Below are positions 55,470-64,000 of a stretch of DNA of 64,000 nucleotides, piece by piece; the first letter of the stretch is position 1; each line of letters opens with the position of its first letter. The translations under genes were made by a program, and so were the position numbers. The notes beneath the pieces are model-generated. The model ran no database searches. It had not been told where the DNA came from and worked only from the letters and a program-made list of their open reading frames with translations. The stretch comes from Bog-756 sp963741055. Lineage in GTDB: Bacteria; Actinomycetota; Acidimicrobiia; Acidimicrobiales; RAAP-2. The stretch covers positions 186,001 to 250,000 of the forward strand of contig CAVUGU010000014.1 in NCBI GenBank assembly GCA_963741055.1. Reading direction: 5' to 3'.

Positions 55470-56258
55470 ATGCCGAGCAATTCGACGGGCAAATGGGTGC
55501 AACGCGCCGCGACCACGGGCGGTGGCCGGACCTATCGCGGTCAGATGCCGGTCAACTGGTACGCCTCGCTGGTGATCATCTGCGTCGTGGGCCTCTTTCT
55601 CATCGGCTTCAGCCGCTACCAGCGGACCCACACCACGAACTCCAGCGCAGGGCCGCCGACCACCCAACAAACCTGGTACGCCGCGCTCGGAATCGACGTG
55701 TGCGGGACGATGCAGCCCAACCTTCCTGCGAGCACCAACACCGCCAAGACCGGATTGACCGCCAACGGCAACGGCGTGCTCACCGTCGCGCCGAAGAACA
55801 GTTCCGAATCGGGGCAGAACGCGACGCTCGGCAAGTTCGTGAGCGGCTACAAGGGTCTCGAGCTCACTTCCTCGACGCTGCAGTACCCGGGCAAGTCGGC
55901 CATGAGCAACGGTGACGTCTGCCCGAAGGGCTCACCCGACGCCGGCAAGACCGGAGTGGTGATCGTGGTCAGCTGGCCCAACTTCGACTCGAAGGGAAAG
56001 GGGACCCAAACCAGCGGGGATCCCCAGAACCTCCTGTTCACCAACGGGCAACTGATCACCATGGCCTTCGTTCCGGTGACGACCACCGTCCCGAAGCCGC
56101 CCGGCCAGGTGGTCACCGCACTGATCACCGCGTCGACCCAGGGGCCCGCGTCGCAGACCTCGACGACCGCCCCGACCTCGGGCACCCCGACCTCGACACC
56201 GACACCGACCACCGCCCCGACTTCGACACCCACCACGGCCGGCGGCTCCAACAAGTGA
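55470..56258 (+). CDS. Membrane-anchored extracellular protein with Thr/Pro/Ser-rich tail
   Basis: A 262-residue protein with no recognised family. A cytoplasmic N-terminus (MPSNSTGKWVQRAATTGGGR) precedes one helix (WYASLVIICVVGLFLIGFSR, about residues 30-49). The outside domain (about 60-210) has two cysteines (GIDVCGTMQPNLPAST, NGDVCPKGSPDAGKTG) and TGVVIVVSWPNFDSKGKGTQ. The last 45 residues are low-complexity Thr/Pro/Ser (SGTPTSTPTPTTAPTSTPTT), resembling a glycosylated or wall-spanning linker. It lies within the glycan cluster and its stop overlaps the nucleotidyltransferase start (GTGA). Confidence 0.72.
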   Translation: MPSNSTGKWVQRAATTGGGRTYRGQMPVNWYASLVIICVVGLFLIGFSRYQRTHTTNSSAGPPTTQQTWYAALGIDVCGTMQPNLPASTNTAKTGLTANGNGVLTVAPKNSSESGQNATLGKFVSGYKGLELTSSTLQYPGKSAMSNGDVCPKGSPDAGKTGVVIVVSWPNFDSKGKGTQTSGDPQNLLFTNGQLITMAFVPVTTTVPKPPGQVVTALITASTQGPASQTSTTAPTSGTPTSTPTPTTAPTSTPTTAGGSNK

Positions 56259-57346
56259 GGGCGGTCGTCCTCGTCGGCGGGGAGGGCACCCGCCTCCGGC
56301 CCCTGACCCTGACCACCCCGAAGCAGATGCTCCCCATCGTGGAGCAGCCGATGATCGAGCGGGTGCTCGGGCATCTCGCCGCCCACGGCATCGACGAAGC
56401 AGTGCTCTCCCTCGGCTACCGGCCCGACGCGTTCATCAACGCCTATCCCGACGGGGTCATCGCCGGAGTGCGCACGACCTACGCGGTGGAGCCGGCGCCG
56501 CTCGACACCGCCGGCGCGATCCGGTTCGCCGCGCGGCACGCGGGCATCGACGAGCAGTTCGTGGTGGCCAACGGGGATGTGCTGACCGACGGCGACGTCA
56601 CGGCGCTGGTCGAGTTCCACCGCGAACGGGGTGCCGAGGCCACCATCTACCTCACGCCGGTCGAGGATCCGAGCGTCTTCGGAGTGGTCCCGACCGACGA
56701 GGAAGGACGGGTCGAGGCCTTCATCGAGAAGCCGCCTCGCGACGAGGCGCCGACCAACCAGATCAATGGCGGCATCTACGTCGTCGAACCGTCGGTGCTC
56801 GATCGCATCGCCCCGGAAGGTCGCGTCTCGATCGAGCGCGAGACCTTTCCTGCGATGGTGGCGGACCGCACGCTCTACGCGCTCGCCCTCGATGCCTACT
56901 GGATCGACGCCGGTACTCCGGACGCGTACCTGCGCGCACACCGCGACCTGCTCGCCGGACGCCGACCGGGGCTTCCCGCTCCCGGCGCCGAGCTCGATCC
57001 GTCGACCGGTCCGGGGGTCTGGCGAGTCGGCGCTCGTGGTGACAACCAGGGCACCGTCGAGCGCTCCCTGCTCGGTTCGGGAGCCTCGGTGGGTCCGGAT
57101 GCGACGGTCGAGGACTCGGTCGTCGGGGCGGAGGCGACGATCGAGGAGGGTGCTTCGGTCGTCGGATCGATCTTGCTCCCCGGTGCTCGAGTCGCGTCGA
57201 AGGCGACGGTCGACGGATCGATCATCGGTCCGGGGGCGATCGTCGGGCAGCGCTGCAGCGTGCAGGCCCTCTCGGTCGTGGGCGCCGGCGCGGTGACCGC
57301 CTCGGGAACCGTCGTCGACGGCGAACGGGTGCCCGCGGGAGTCTGA
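56255..57346 (+). CDS. Sugar-phosphate nucleotidyltransferase (mannose-1-phosphate guanylyltransferase-like)
   Basis: A 363-residue enzyme. The pyrophosphorylase signature AVVLVGGEGTRLRPLTLTTP-K, then DTAGAIRFAARHAGIDEQFV, VANGDVLTDGDVTALVEFHR (metal Asp), FGVVPTDEEGRVEAFIEKPP and INGGIYVVEPSVLDRIAPEG. From about residue 260 a left-handed beta-helix tail (hexapeptides such as VGPDATVEDSVVGAEATIEE and VDGSIIGPGAIVGQ) follows, as in GDP-mannose or glucose pyrophosphorylases. It probably makes GDP-mannose or a related donor. GTG 56255 overlaps the previous stop; the next ATG is two bases after its stop. Confidence 0.87.
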   Translation: MRAVVLVGGEGTRLRPLTLTTPKQMLPIVEQPMIERVLGHLAAHGIDEAVLSLGYRPDAFINAYPDGVIAGVRTTYAVEPAPLDTAGAIRFAARHAGIDEQFVVANGDVLTDGDVTALVEFHRERGAEATIYLTPVEDPSVFGVVPTDEEGRVEAFIEKPPRDEAPTNQINGGIYVVEPSVLDRIAPEGRVSIERETFPAMVADRTLYALALDAYWIDAGTPDAYLRAHRDLLAGRRPGLPAPGAELDPSTGPGVWRVGARGDNQGTVERSLLGSGASVGPDATVEDSVVGAEATIEEGASVVGSILLPGARVASKATVDGSIIGPGAIVGQRCSVQALSVVGAGAVTASGTVVDGERVPAGV

Positions 57347-57347
57347 G

Positions 57348-58306
57348 ATGCGCACGCTGGTGACCGGGGGCGCCGGGTTCATCGGCTCGAACCTGGTCGA
57401 TCGTCTCCTCGCCGAGGGCCACTCCGTCGACGTGGTGGACGACCTCTCGACCGGCTCGCTGGCCAACCTCGCCGAGGCCCGGGCCGTCGCACACCACGAC
57501 CTGACCGTCCACAATCTCGACATCCGCTCCGAAGAGCTGGTCGACCTGATGGAGCGACGCCGGCCCGAGGTGGTGTTCCACCTCGCCGCCCAGGCCGACG
57601 TCCGAGTGTCGGTGGCGGATCCGGTGTTCGACGCGGAGGTCAACCTGGTCGGGACCGTCCGGGTGCTCGAGGGGGCTCGCCGCTGCGAAGCCGAGCGGGT
57701 GGTGTTCGCCGCGAGCGGCGGGACGCTCTACGGCGAGCCGGACGTGTCCGCGCTGCCGCTCGAGGAGAGCGTGCCGCCAGCACCCCCTCTCGCCCTACGG
57801 CGTGTCGAAGAAAGGCGCCATCGACTATCTCGTCGCCTATCGCGAGCTCCACTCCCTCGAGTTCTGCGCGTTGGCGCTCGCCAACATCTACGGCCCCCGC
57901 CAGGATCCCCATGGCGAGGCCGGGGTGGTCGCGATCTTCGCGGAGCGCCTGGTCCTCGACCAGCCGGTGACCGTCTTCGGCGACGGGGAGCAGACCCGCG
58001 ACTTCGTCTACGTCGACGACGTCGTCGACGCGTTCGTCCGTGCCGCCGACCGAGGCGGCGGGCTGGTCTGCAACATCGGGACCGGGCGCGAGACCTCGGT
58101 CAACGAGCTGGTGGCGGTCATGGCCGAACGCGCCGGGGTCGAGCCCCGGGTGGACTTCCAGCCGCTCCGGCCCGGGCGAGCTCCAACGCAGCGCCCTCGA
58201 TCCGACCCGGGCGGCCATGCAGCTCGGCTGGCATCCCTGGACCGAGCTCGGCGAGGGGACCGCGGCGGTGCTCGACTTCGTGCGAGCGCGTCTCGACCGA
58301 GGCTGA
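57348..58306 (+). CDS. NAD-dependent sugar epimerase (UDP-glucose 4-epimerase-like), frameshifted
   Basis: About 319 residues. LVTGGAGFIGSNLVDRLLAE, VVDDLSTGSLANLAEARAVA, VVFHLAAQADVRVSVADPVF and RVVFAASGGTLYGEPDVSAL are in the ATG 57348 frame. An indel near 57,780 moves to SPYGVSKKGAIDYLVAYREL (Tyr/Lys), LALANIYGPRQDPHGEAGVV and TVFGDGEQTRDFVYVDDVVD. An extra G at 58174-58176 moves the end to ELQRSALDPTRAAMQLGWHP and the stop at 58304-58306. The GalE/WbpP-like group interconverts UDP-hexoses; the precise sugar is unknown. Confidence 0.87.
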
Positions 58307-58337
58307 TCGGCGAGTCGTCAGCCGGAGCGGCGAACGG

Positions 58338-59105
58338 TCATCGGAAGAGATCTTCGTCATAGGGACGGACGATCTCGGCGCTGACCGAGGCGGAGCGGAA
58401 CCACTCGGGATCCACACCGCGCACCACGGCCGCGGGCACCCCACGGTCCTTTCCCATCACCAGCTCGGCCGCGCCGGCCAGCTCGTCGGCGACGCAGACC
58501 TCGGTCGCGTCGAGCACCCGTCCCACCCCGTCGAGCGTGCCGCGCAGATCGACCACCGCGGCGATCCCCGCGACCCCGATCGCGACGTCGGTCAGGCCGC
58601 GCCGCCAGGGGCGACCGAAGGTGTCCGACACCACGACGGCGACCGAGACACCGTGGCGGTGCTCGAACCCTTCGCGGATGCGCCGGGCGGAGCGATCCGG
58701 ATCGGCCGGCAGGAGCGCCGCAGTGCCCTCCGCGACGTTCGAGAGGTCGACCCCCGCGTTGGCACACACGAAGCCGTGGCGAGTCTCGGAGATGACCAGA
58801 TCGCCGCGGCGGCGCAGCACTCGGACCGACTCGCGCTCGACGATGGCAGCTTTGGCCTCCATCTCGTCGCCGTCCACCGGGACGATCCGTCCCTCGGCCT
58901 TCGACACCACCTTCTGGGTGACCACGAGGACGTCGCCGTCGGCGACACCTCCCGGCACACACGGGGGGTTGGGACCACCCGCGATCAGGACCCCTGCCAA
59001 CACGTCCGCGAGATCGTCGCCCGCCGTGATCTCCCCGAGCCCGGTGACCGGAAAGCAGGTGAGCGCCCGGGGGACCCCGGTCGGCCCGTTCTCACCCGGC
59101 GGCAT
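58338..59105 (-). CDS. cofE: Coenzyme F420-0:L-glutamate ligase CofE
   Basis: A 255-residue CofE (the N-terminal half of mycobacterial FbiB) adding gamma-linked glutamates to F420-0 with GTP. Signatures: FPVTGLGEITAGDDLADVLA, DGDVLVVTQKVVSKAEGRIV, ETRHGFVCANAGVDLSNVAE, VVVSDTFGRPWRRGLTDVAI (metal-binding Asp) and GVAGIAAVVDLRG. The C-terminal FMN domain of FbiB is missing, so another protein must reduce dehydro-F420. ATG 59105 overlaps the cofD end by 14 bases. Confidence 0.93.
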   Translation of the reverse strand: MPPGENGPTGVPRALTCFPVTGLGEITAGDDLADVLAGVLIAGGPNPPCVPGGVADGDVLVVTQKVVSKAEGRIVPVDGDEMEAKAAIVERESVRVLRRRGDLVISETRHGFVCANAGVDLSNVAEGTAALLPADPDRSARRIREGFEHRHGVSVAVVVSDTFGRPWRRGLTDVAIGVAGIAAVVDLRGTLDGVGRVLDATEVCVADELAGAAELVMGKDRGVPAAVVRGVDPEWFRSASVSAEIVRPYDEDLFR

Positions 59106-60018
59106 CGAGCACCGCTCGTGCGAGCGCGGCCGACCGCTCGGGGGTGGACATCACGGTCGGCGCGACCACACAGCGGACCCCTTCGGCTTGCACCGCGGCG
59201 CTCAGGTGCGCGTCCGCCTCGTCGATCACCAGCGTTCCCACCCAGTTCGCGTAGAAGCGTGCCACGCCGACCACCGACGACTCGTAGCCCATCTCGACGA
59301 GGAGCCGACCCGCGGGTCCTTTCAGCGCGACGCCGGCGACGATCGGGGAGACCCCGACGACGCGCTCGCGACGTGCGAGCAACCGGTCGGCAACGCCGGG
59401 GACCGCCAGCAGTGGGCCGATCGAGACGACCGGGTTCGACGGGCAGACCACGACCGTCTCGGCGTCGTCGACGGCTTCGAGCACCCCCGGGGCCGGTCGC
59501 GCGTCGACCGCGCCCGCGAACGCGACCCCGGCGACCTCGACGTCGTGGCGGCGGTGGACGAAGTACTCCTGGAACGCGATCTCCTCGCCGTCGGGCAGGG
59601 TGAGACGGGTCGAGAGGGGATCGTCGGTCACCGGCAGCACGCGGATCCCGACACCGAACGCCCGGGCCAACTCCGCGGTGACCGTGCCGAGAGCCGCTCC
59701 CTCGGAGAGGCGCTGGGTCCGGTAACAGTGCGTGGCGAGGTCGCGGTCGCCGAGCGCGAACCAAGTGATCCCACCGAGGCGCTCGAGTGCCTCCATGACC
59801 TTCCAGGTCTCGCCGGCGAGTCCCCAACCTCGTTCCGGGTCGACCGCGTCGGCCAGCGTGTAGATCACGGTGTCCACGTCGGGTGAGACGTGAAGACCGT
59901 GGAGGACCGTGTCGTCGCCGGTGTTGACCACGGCGGTGATCTCGGGCGGCGGGACGACCTCCACCAGCCCGCGCAGCAGACGCGCCGCGCCCACGCCTCC
60001 TGCCAGCGCGGTGATCAT
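59092..60018 (-). CDS. cofD: 2-phospho-L-lactate (phosphoenolpyruvate) transferase CofD
   Basis: A 308-residue CofD/FbiA that joins Fo to the phospholactyl or enolpyruvyl donor. ITALAGGVGAARLLRGLVEV, AVVNTGDDTVLHGLHVSPDV, DTVIYTLADAVDPERGWGLA, WFALGDRDLATHCYRTQRLS and VVVCPSNPVVSIGPLLAVPG are characteristic. ATG 60018 gives the conserved N-terminus; ATG 60060 (14 residues longer) has TACCCT upstream and may be the real leaderless start. It forms an operon with cofE, opposite to the glycan genes on both sides. cofC and fbiC are not in the window. Confidence 0.93.
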   Translation of the reverse strand: MITALAGGVGAARLLRGLVEVVPPPEITAVVNTGDDTVLHGLHVSPDVDTVIYTLADAVDPERGWGLAGETWKVMEALERLGGITWFALGDRDLATHCYRTQRLSEGAALGTVTAELARAFGVGIRVLPVTDDPLSTRLTLPDGEEIAFQEYFVHRRHDVEVAGVAFAGAVDARPAPGVLEAVDDAETVVVCPSNPVVSIGPLLAVPGVADRLLARRERVVGVSPIVAGVALKGPAGRLLVEMGYESSVVGVARFYANWVGTLVIDEADAHLSAAVQAEGVRCVVAPTVMSTPERSAALARAVLDAAG

Positions 60019-60071
60019 CGCTCCGGCCGCCTCGCAGTGGACAGCGGCAGGTCGGGGCATGGCACGCACGC

Positions 60072-60077
60072 AGGGTA
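60072..60077 (-). promoter_or_regulatory. -10 box for cofD-cofE
   Basis: TACCCT on the minus strand ends 11 bases before ATG 60060 and 53 before ATG 60018. Confidence 0.4.
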
Positions 60078-60203
60078 CCCGCCGCACCGAGCGCCGAACC
60101 CCGAGCCCGGATACCGGGCCGAATACCGGGCACCGAATACGGCACCGAGCTCCGGTGCGGCGCGCTCGGCGCCGACGTCTCGCACGACGGGGCGGAGGTG
60201 GGG

Positions 60204-61399
60204 ATGTGCAAGGCTCGCTCCGTGCCGCCGGCGCCCTTCTGCCTCCTGCGAGCACCGACCCCTCTCGGTCGGATTCGACGCGACCCCGCTGCTCGGCACC
60301 CCGACCGGGGTCGGTCAATTCTGCGCGGGCGCGCTCGCCGGTCTCGCGGCACGGCGGCGACGTCGAGATGTCGGGTTTCGCGGTCAGCTGGCGGCGGCGG
60401 AAGGGAATCGAGGCGCTGGTCCCCGACGGGGTGGCCACCGCTCAGCGCGCCATGCCGGCCCGGCCGCTGCAGTGGTCCTGGCGGCACACCGAGCGGCCCG
60501 CGGTCGAGCGGTTCATCGGACGCCGCGACGTCGTACACGGCTCGAACTTCGTCGTGCCCCCCACCGCGCATGCGGCAAGGGTGGTGACCGTCCACGACCT
60601 GACCGTCGTCCTCTACCCGGAGCTCTGCGACCCACCGACGCTCGCCTTCCCCGCGCTGGTGCGGCGTGCGGCGGCAGAGGGCGCATGGGTGCATACGCCC
60701 TCGCAGTACGTCGCGGACGAGGTGGTCGCCGAGCTCGGTGTCGACGCCGAGCGGGTCCGCGCCGTCCACCACGGCGTTCCGCCCCTCGCGGACGGAGCGG
60801 AGCAAGCAGGCCCACCCCCGCTTCCGGAGGGGTGCCGCCGGTATGTGCTCGCGGTCGGGACGGTCGAACCGCGGAAGGACTATCCGGCACTGGTCGCCGC
60901 GTTCGACGAGATCGCAGCTGGCGATGCCGAAGTGGCGCTGGTCATCGCGGGTGCCGACGGGTGGGGGGCGGAACGCCTGGCCGACGCGGTGGCGGCCTCG
61001 CCGGCGCGGCAACGCATCGTGCGGGCCGGGTACCTCTCGCCGACCGCGCTCGGCGGGGCGCTGCGTCACGCCGCGGTCCTCGCCTACCCCTCGCGCTACG
61101 AGGGGTTCGGGTTCCCCCCGTTGCAGGCGATGGCGGCCGGGATCCCCGTCGTCACGACGGCCGCGGGGGCGGTTCCCGAGGTGGTCGGGGACGCGGCGGT
61201 CGTGGTCCCTCCCGGCGACGTCGAGGCCCTGGCCTCCGCGATCGACCGCGTGCTCGCCGGCGGGCCGGAAGTCGCCCAACTGGTCGCGCGCGGGCACATC
61301 CGGGCCGGCCGCTTCACCTGGCCGGCGTGCGCGGAGGGTCTGGCCGCGCTCTACCGCGACGCGGACCGCGCCCGCTCCCGCGCGGACCGGCACCGGTGA
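60204..61399 (+). CDS. GT4 family glycosyltransferase (frameshifted at the N-terminus)
   Basis: About 397 residues. ATG 60204 has GGAGG five bases upstream. LSVGFDATPLLGTPTGVGQF (donor-side N-domain) lies in a second frame, and from about 60,355 a third frame continues: VVHGSNFVVPPTAHAARVVT, VHDLTVVLYPELC, YVLAVGTVEPRKDYPALVAA, RAGYLSPTALGGALRHAAVL and the GT4 motif YPSRYEGFGFPPLQAMAAGI (ExxxxG Glu region). Retaining transferase using a nucleotide sugar; acceptor unknown. First of three GT4 genes in tandem; its stop overlaps the next GTG. Confidence 0.87.
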
Positions 61400-62515
61400 A
61401 CGCGCGGATGCGGCTCCTGGTGGTCGCCGAGCAGCTCCGCCGGCCCGCGCCCGGGGGGATCGGCACCTACGCGCGCGGCCTGCTGAAGGGAATCGCGGAG
61501 CTCGACGAGGGTGATCGCCCCGAGGTCGAGCTCCTGGCGAGCCGTCCGCCGGGTGGGACCCACCGCGCCGACCCTCTCGTCGAGCTCGGCCGTCCCGTTC
61601 GCACGTCGGCCCTGCCGGGGGTGGTGCTCACCCGCGCCTGGGACCACGGGTTGCTCCGCGCACCGTCCGACGCCGACGTCGTCCACGCAGTCTCGCTCTC
61701 CACTCTGGTGACTCGCCGCGCCCCACTGGTGGTGACGGTGCACGATCTTCTCTGGCGCACCCTCCCCGACGCGTACCCGGCGCGTGGCCGGCAATGGCAC
61801 GAATCGGCGCTGCGCCGCGCACTCGCCCGCGCCGATCGGTTCGTCGTCCCGAGCGACGAGGTCGCGCTCGAGCTCTCGGCGGAGGGCGCACCGAGGGAGG
61901 TCGTCTCGGTGATCCCCATGGGCTCGGACCACCTCCCTCCGCCGGACCACACGGCGGCCTCCGCCGCGTCTCGCGCGCCTCGGCGTCCGAGGACCGTTCC
62001 TGCTCTCCGTCGGGACACTCGAGCCGCGCAAGAACCAGGTCCGGTTGCTGCAGGCCTACTCGGACATCCGCAGCCGGCTGCCCGACGGTTGGTCGCTCGT
62101 CGTCGTCGGCCCCGAAGGATGGGGCGACCGGATCACGCCCCCTCCCGGGGTGGTGCTGGCCGGGACCGTTCCCGCCGCCGAGCTCGCCGCGCTCTACTCC
62201 CGCGCCCGTCTCCTCGCCTATGTGCCTTTGGTGGAGGGCTTCGGGTTGCCACCCGTCGAGGCCATGGCGCTCGGGGCACCGGTGGTGGCGAGCCCCCTGC
62301 CGAGCACCGTGGGCGCCGCGTTCGAGGTCGACCCGTGCGACGTGGACTCGATCGGCGAAGGGATCCTCCGTGTCGCGGTCGACGACGAGCTCCGCGCCGA
62401 CCTGGTTCGCCGCGGGAAGGACCGTACGTCGGGGCTCACCTGGTCGAGCATCGCCCGCCGCCATCTCGCCGTCTGGCGGGCCGCCCGCGAGACCGTGGAC
62501 GCGACTCGTGGCTGA
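61396..62515 (+). CDS. GT4 family glycosyltransferase (frameshifted)
   Basis: About 373 residues. RLLVVAEQLRRPAPGGIGTY, DVVHAVSLSTLVTRRAPLVV, TVHDLLWRTLPDAYPARGRQ and VVSVIPMGSDHLPPPD are in the GTG 61396 frame. Near 61,970 it shifts to LGVRGPFLLSVGTLEPRKNQ, DGWSLVVVGPEGWGDRITPP and AYVPLVEGFGLPPVEAMALG (GT4 donor motif). The close similarity of layout to both neighbours suggests duplication within the cluster. GTG overlaps the previous stop; its own stop overlaps the next start by 8 bases. Confidence 0.87.
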
Positions 62516-63702
62516 CCACTCGCTTCGCCTCTCCCTCGACGTCAGCGCGGTGCCCGCCCGGCCCGCGGGAGCGGGCCACTACATCGTCGAGCTGGCTCGT
62601 TCGTTGAGCACGCGCTCCGACGTCGAGTTGCTGCTCTTCACGCGTCGCTCGGACCGCGCGCGCTGGCAACATCTCGGCGACACGCTCCGCGTGGACTCGT
62701 CGGTGCCGGACCGGCGACCGGTGCGTCTTGCCTGGGAGCAGCTGCGGCTGCCGAGCGTCGTCGACCACGCAGGTATCGACGTCCACCACGGCCCGCACGA
62801 CACCATGCCCGAACGAGCCCGGGTCCCCGTGGTGGTCACCGTGCACGACCTCAGCTTCTTCGAGTCGCCGAACTGGCACGAGCGCTCGAAGGTCCTCGTG
62901 TTCAAGCGAGCGATCGCCGTCGCCGCCCGGCGGGCGACGGTCGTGATCTGTCCCAGCCGGTTCACCGCGGACCAGCTCGCCCGCTGGTGCCGGGTGGACG
63001 CCGAGGTGGTCGTCGCGCCCCACGGCGTCGACACCTCGCGCTTCCGGCCCGACGAGCCGTCCCCGGGAAGCGACGCGTCGGTGCTCTCCGGGGTCGACCC
63101 ACGGCTCGTGGACGGGCGGCCCTTCGTGCTCTTCGTGGGCACCCTCGAGCCGCGAAAAGACGTGACCTCGCTCGTCGAGGCCTTCGCCCGTGTCGCGCCA
63201 CGCCATCTCGACACCCTCCTGGTGCTGGCCGGCGGGAGCGGATGGGGCGTCGAACCGGTCGAGAGGGCCATCGCCTCCTCGGGGCTCGGCGCCCGCGTGG
63301 TGCGCACCGGCTACGTCTCCGACCAGGCGGTGCCGGCGATGGTCCGCGGCGCCGCCGCGGTCGCCTATCCGGCTCGCTACGAGGGCTTCGGCCTCCCCGC
63401 CCTCGAGGCACTCGCCTGCGGCGCACCACTCGTGACGACCTCGGGCACCGCGATGGAGGAGGTCGCCGGTGACGCGGCGCTTGCTGGTCCCTCCGGGCGA
63501 CGTGGCCAGCCTCGCCGACGCACTCGACGCGCTCCTCGCGGGAACCCCGGACGCAGCCGATCGCCGACGCCGCGGGCTCGAGATCGCCGCGCGCCACACC
63601 TGGGCCGAGAGCAGCGCCCGTCATGTCGAGGCATACCGGAGCGCGGCACGATCCGGAGCCCGTCGTCGGGGAGGTTCGCCCGGCACGCAGCCGGTAGGGT
63701 GA
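62508..63702 (+). CDS. GT4 family glycosyltransferase (frameshifted near the end)
   Basis: About 397 residues. GTG 62508 opens VADHSLRLSLDVSAVPARPA, then GAGHYIVELARSL; VHHGPHDTMPERARVPVVVT, VHDLSFFESPNWHERSKVLV, VICPSRFTADQLARWCRVDA, FVLFVGTLEPRKDVTSLVEA, RTGYVSDQAVPAMVRGAAAV and YPARYEGFGLPALEALACGA are continuous. At about 63,475 one extra base moves the end to LLVPPGDVASLADALDALLA and HTWAESSARHVEAYRSAARS, stopping at 63700-63702. Third of the tandem GT4 set, probably building the same oligosaccharide. Confidence 0.87.
63695..63700 (+). promoter_or_regulatory. -10 box before the last gene
   Basis: TAGGGT ends eight bases before GTG 63709, while overlapping the end of the GT4 gene. Confidence 0.4.
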
Positions 63703-63708
63703 CCCGGC

Positions 63709-64000
63709 GTGCGCTCCCTGATCACCGGCGGCCGAGGCTTCGTCGGCACGTGGCTCGCCGAGCACTTGAGCGAACTGGGCGACGAGGTGGTGCGCATCGA
63801 CCAGGAGGTCGAGATCACCGACCCGGACGCGCTCCTGGCGGCGGTGCGCGCGGCCGCGCCCGACGCGATCTACCACCTCGCCGCGCTGACCCACGTCGGC
63901 CAGTCGTGGGACGAGCCGCTCCGGGTGCTCGAGGTCAACGTGATCGGCACCGCCGCCCTGCTGGCGGCGGCCCGCGAGTGCGGAACCGACCCGAGAGTGC
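63709..64000 (+). CDS. NAD-dependent epimerase/dehydratase, N-terminal part (window ends)
   Basis: The first 97 residues are visible. RSLITGGRGFVGTWLAEHLS is the nucleotide-binding start of an extended SDR, followed by the short acidic turn EVEITDPDALLAAVRAAAPD, AIYHLAALTHVGQSWDEPLR and VNVIGTAALLAAARECGTDP. The compact N-terminus with little between the first strand and EITD resembles GDP-6-deoxy-4-keto-mannose reductase (RMD) or GDP-mannose dehydratase relatives, which would suit a GDP-mannose route. The rest is outside the window. Confidence 0.82.
   Translation, partial: MRSLITGGRGFVGTWLAEHLSELGDEVVRIDQEVEITDPDALLAAVRAAAPDAIYHLAALTHVGQSWDEPLRVLEVNVIGTAALLAAARECGTDPRV

Noticed and set aside
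59890..62607. A 905-codon frame spanning two GT4 genes
   Set aside because: The first GT4 stops at 61,399 in its true frame and the second starts at GTG 61,396.

Overview
The window is GC-rich DNA with densely packed genes, many GTG and TTG starts and many 4-base start/stop overlaps. It carries coenzyme F420 genes (cofD, cofE), an AfsR/SARP-type regulator, a homodimeric-type pyruvate dehydrogenase E1 and an actinobacterial-style SUF cluster. This suggests an actinomycete, perhaps of the Acidimicrobiia. That placement is inference, because no rRNA or other phylogenetic marker is present. I found no tRNA, rRNA, CRISPR array, insertion sequence, phage gene or known riboswitch. No stretch longer than about 210 bases lacks a gene.

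Layout. 1-2,300: end of a SARP regulator, a small unknown protein, a sulfotransferase and a possible 22-residue membrane peptide. 2,296-4,836: sufC-sufS-sufU on the minus strand, without sufB or sufD. 4,956-11,503: glycogen debranching enzyme, metallo-beta-lactamase-fold hydrolase, acyl-CoA dehydrogenase, an exported protein, thiE, an HhH-GPD repair protein and a small membrane protein. 11,500-19,071: an acyl-CoA synthetase overlapping aceE (minus strand), RNase HI, a short-chain dehydrogenase and a two-gene ABC exporter. 19,208-25,225: a 2-oxoacid dehydrogenase/lipoate operon, lpdA-E2-lipB-lipA-M24 peptidase, in which lipB and lipA look fused. 25,278-37,761: an atypical SDR, a proline-rich membrane protein, metH with a divergent pduO-pepA pair, gpsA, a type II NADH dehydrogenase and a GH15 glucoamylase/trehalase. 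37,844-49,173: cytochrome bd (cydA, cydB), a cupin-like protein, a nitroreductase, a rhodanese-MoeB protein, the large subunit of a methylmalonyl-CoA mutase, an M20 amidohydrolase, a biotin-dependent carboxylase alpha subunit and birA. 49,298-64,000: a surface-glycan cluster (rmlB, rmlD, ugd, a UDP-xylose-synthase-like gene, two GT2 and three GT4 glycosyltransferases, a sugar nucleotidyltransferase and two more sugar-nucleotide epimerases), with cofE and cofD inserted on the opposite strand.

How the genes connect. aceE, lpdA, E2 and lipBA cover assembly and lipoylation of 2-oxoacid dehydrogenase. metH, pduO and the mutase are linked by cobalamin. The biotin carboxylase subunit lies beside the biotin ligase. 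Much of the sugar-nucleotide cluster is translationally coupled.

Two features affect the whole window. First, about eighteen conserved genes carry one or more single-base frameshifts, often in short homopolymers. These look like sequence errors rather than pseudogenes, so several products below are reconstructed across frames. Second, many genes have a TANNNT hexamer about 6-13 bases before the start codon, which suggests widespread leaderless transcription.
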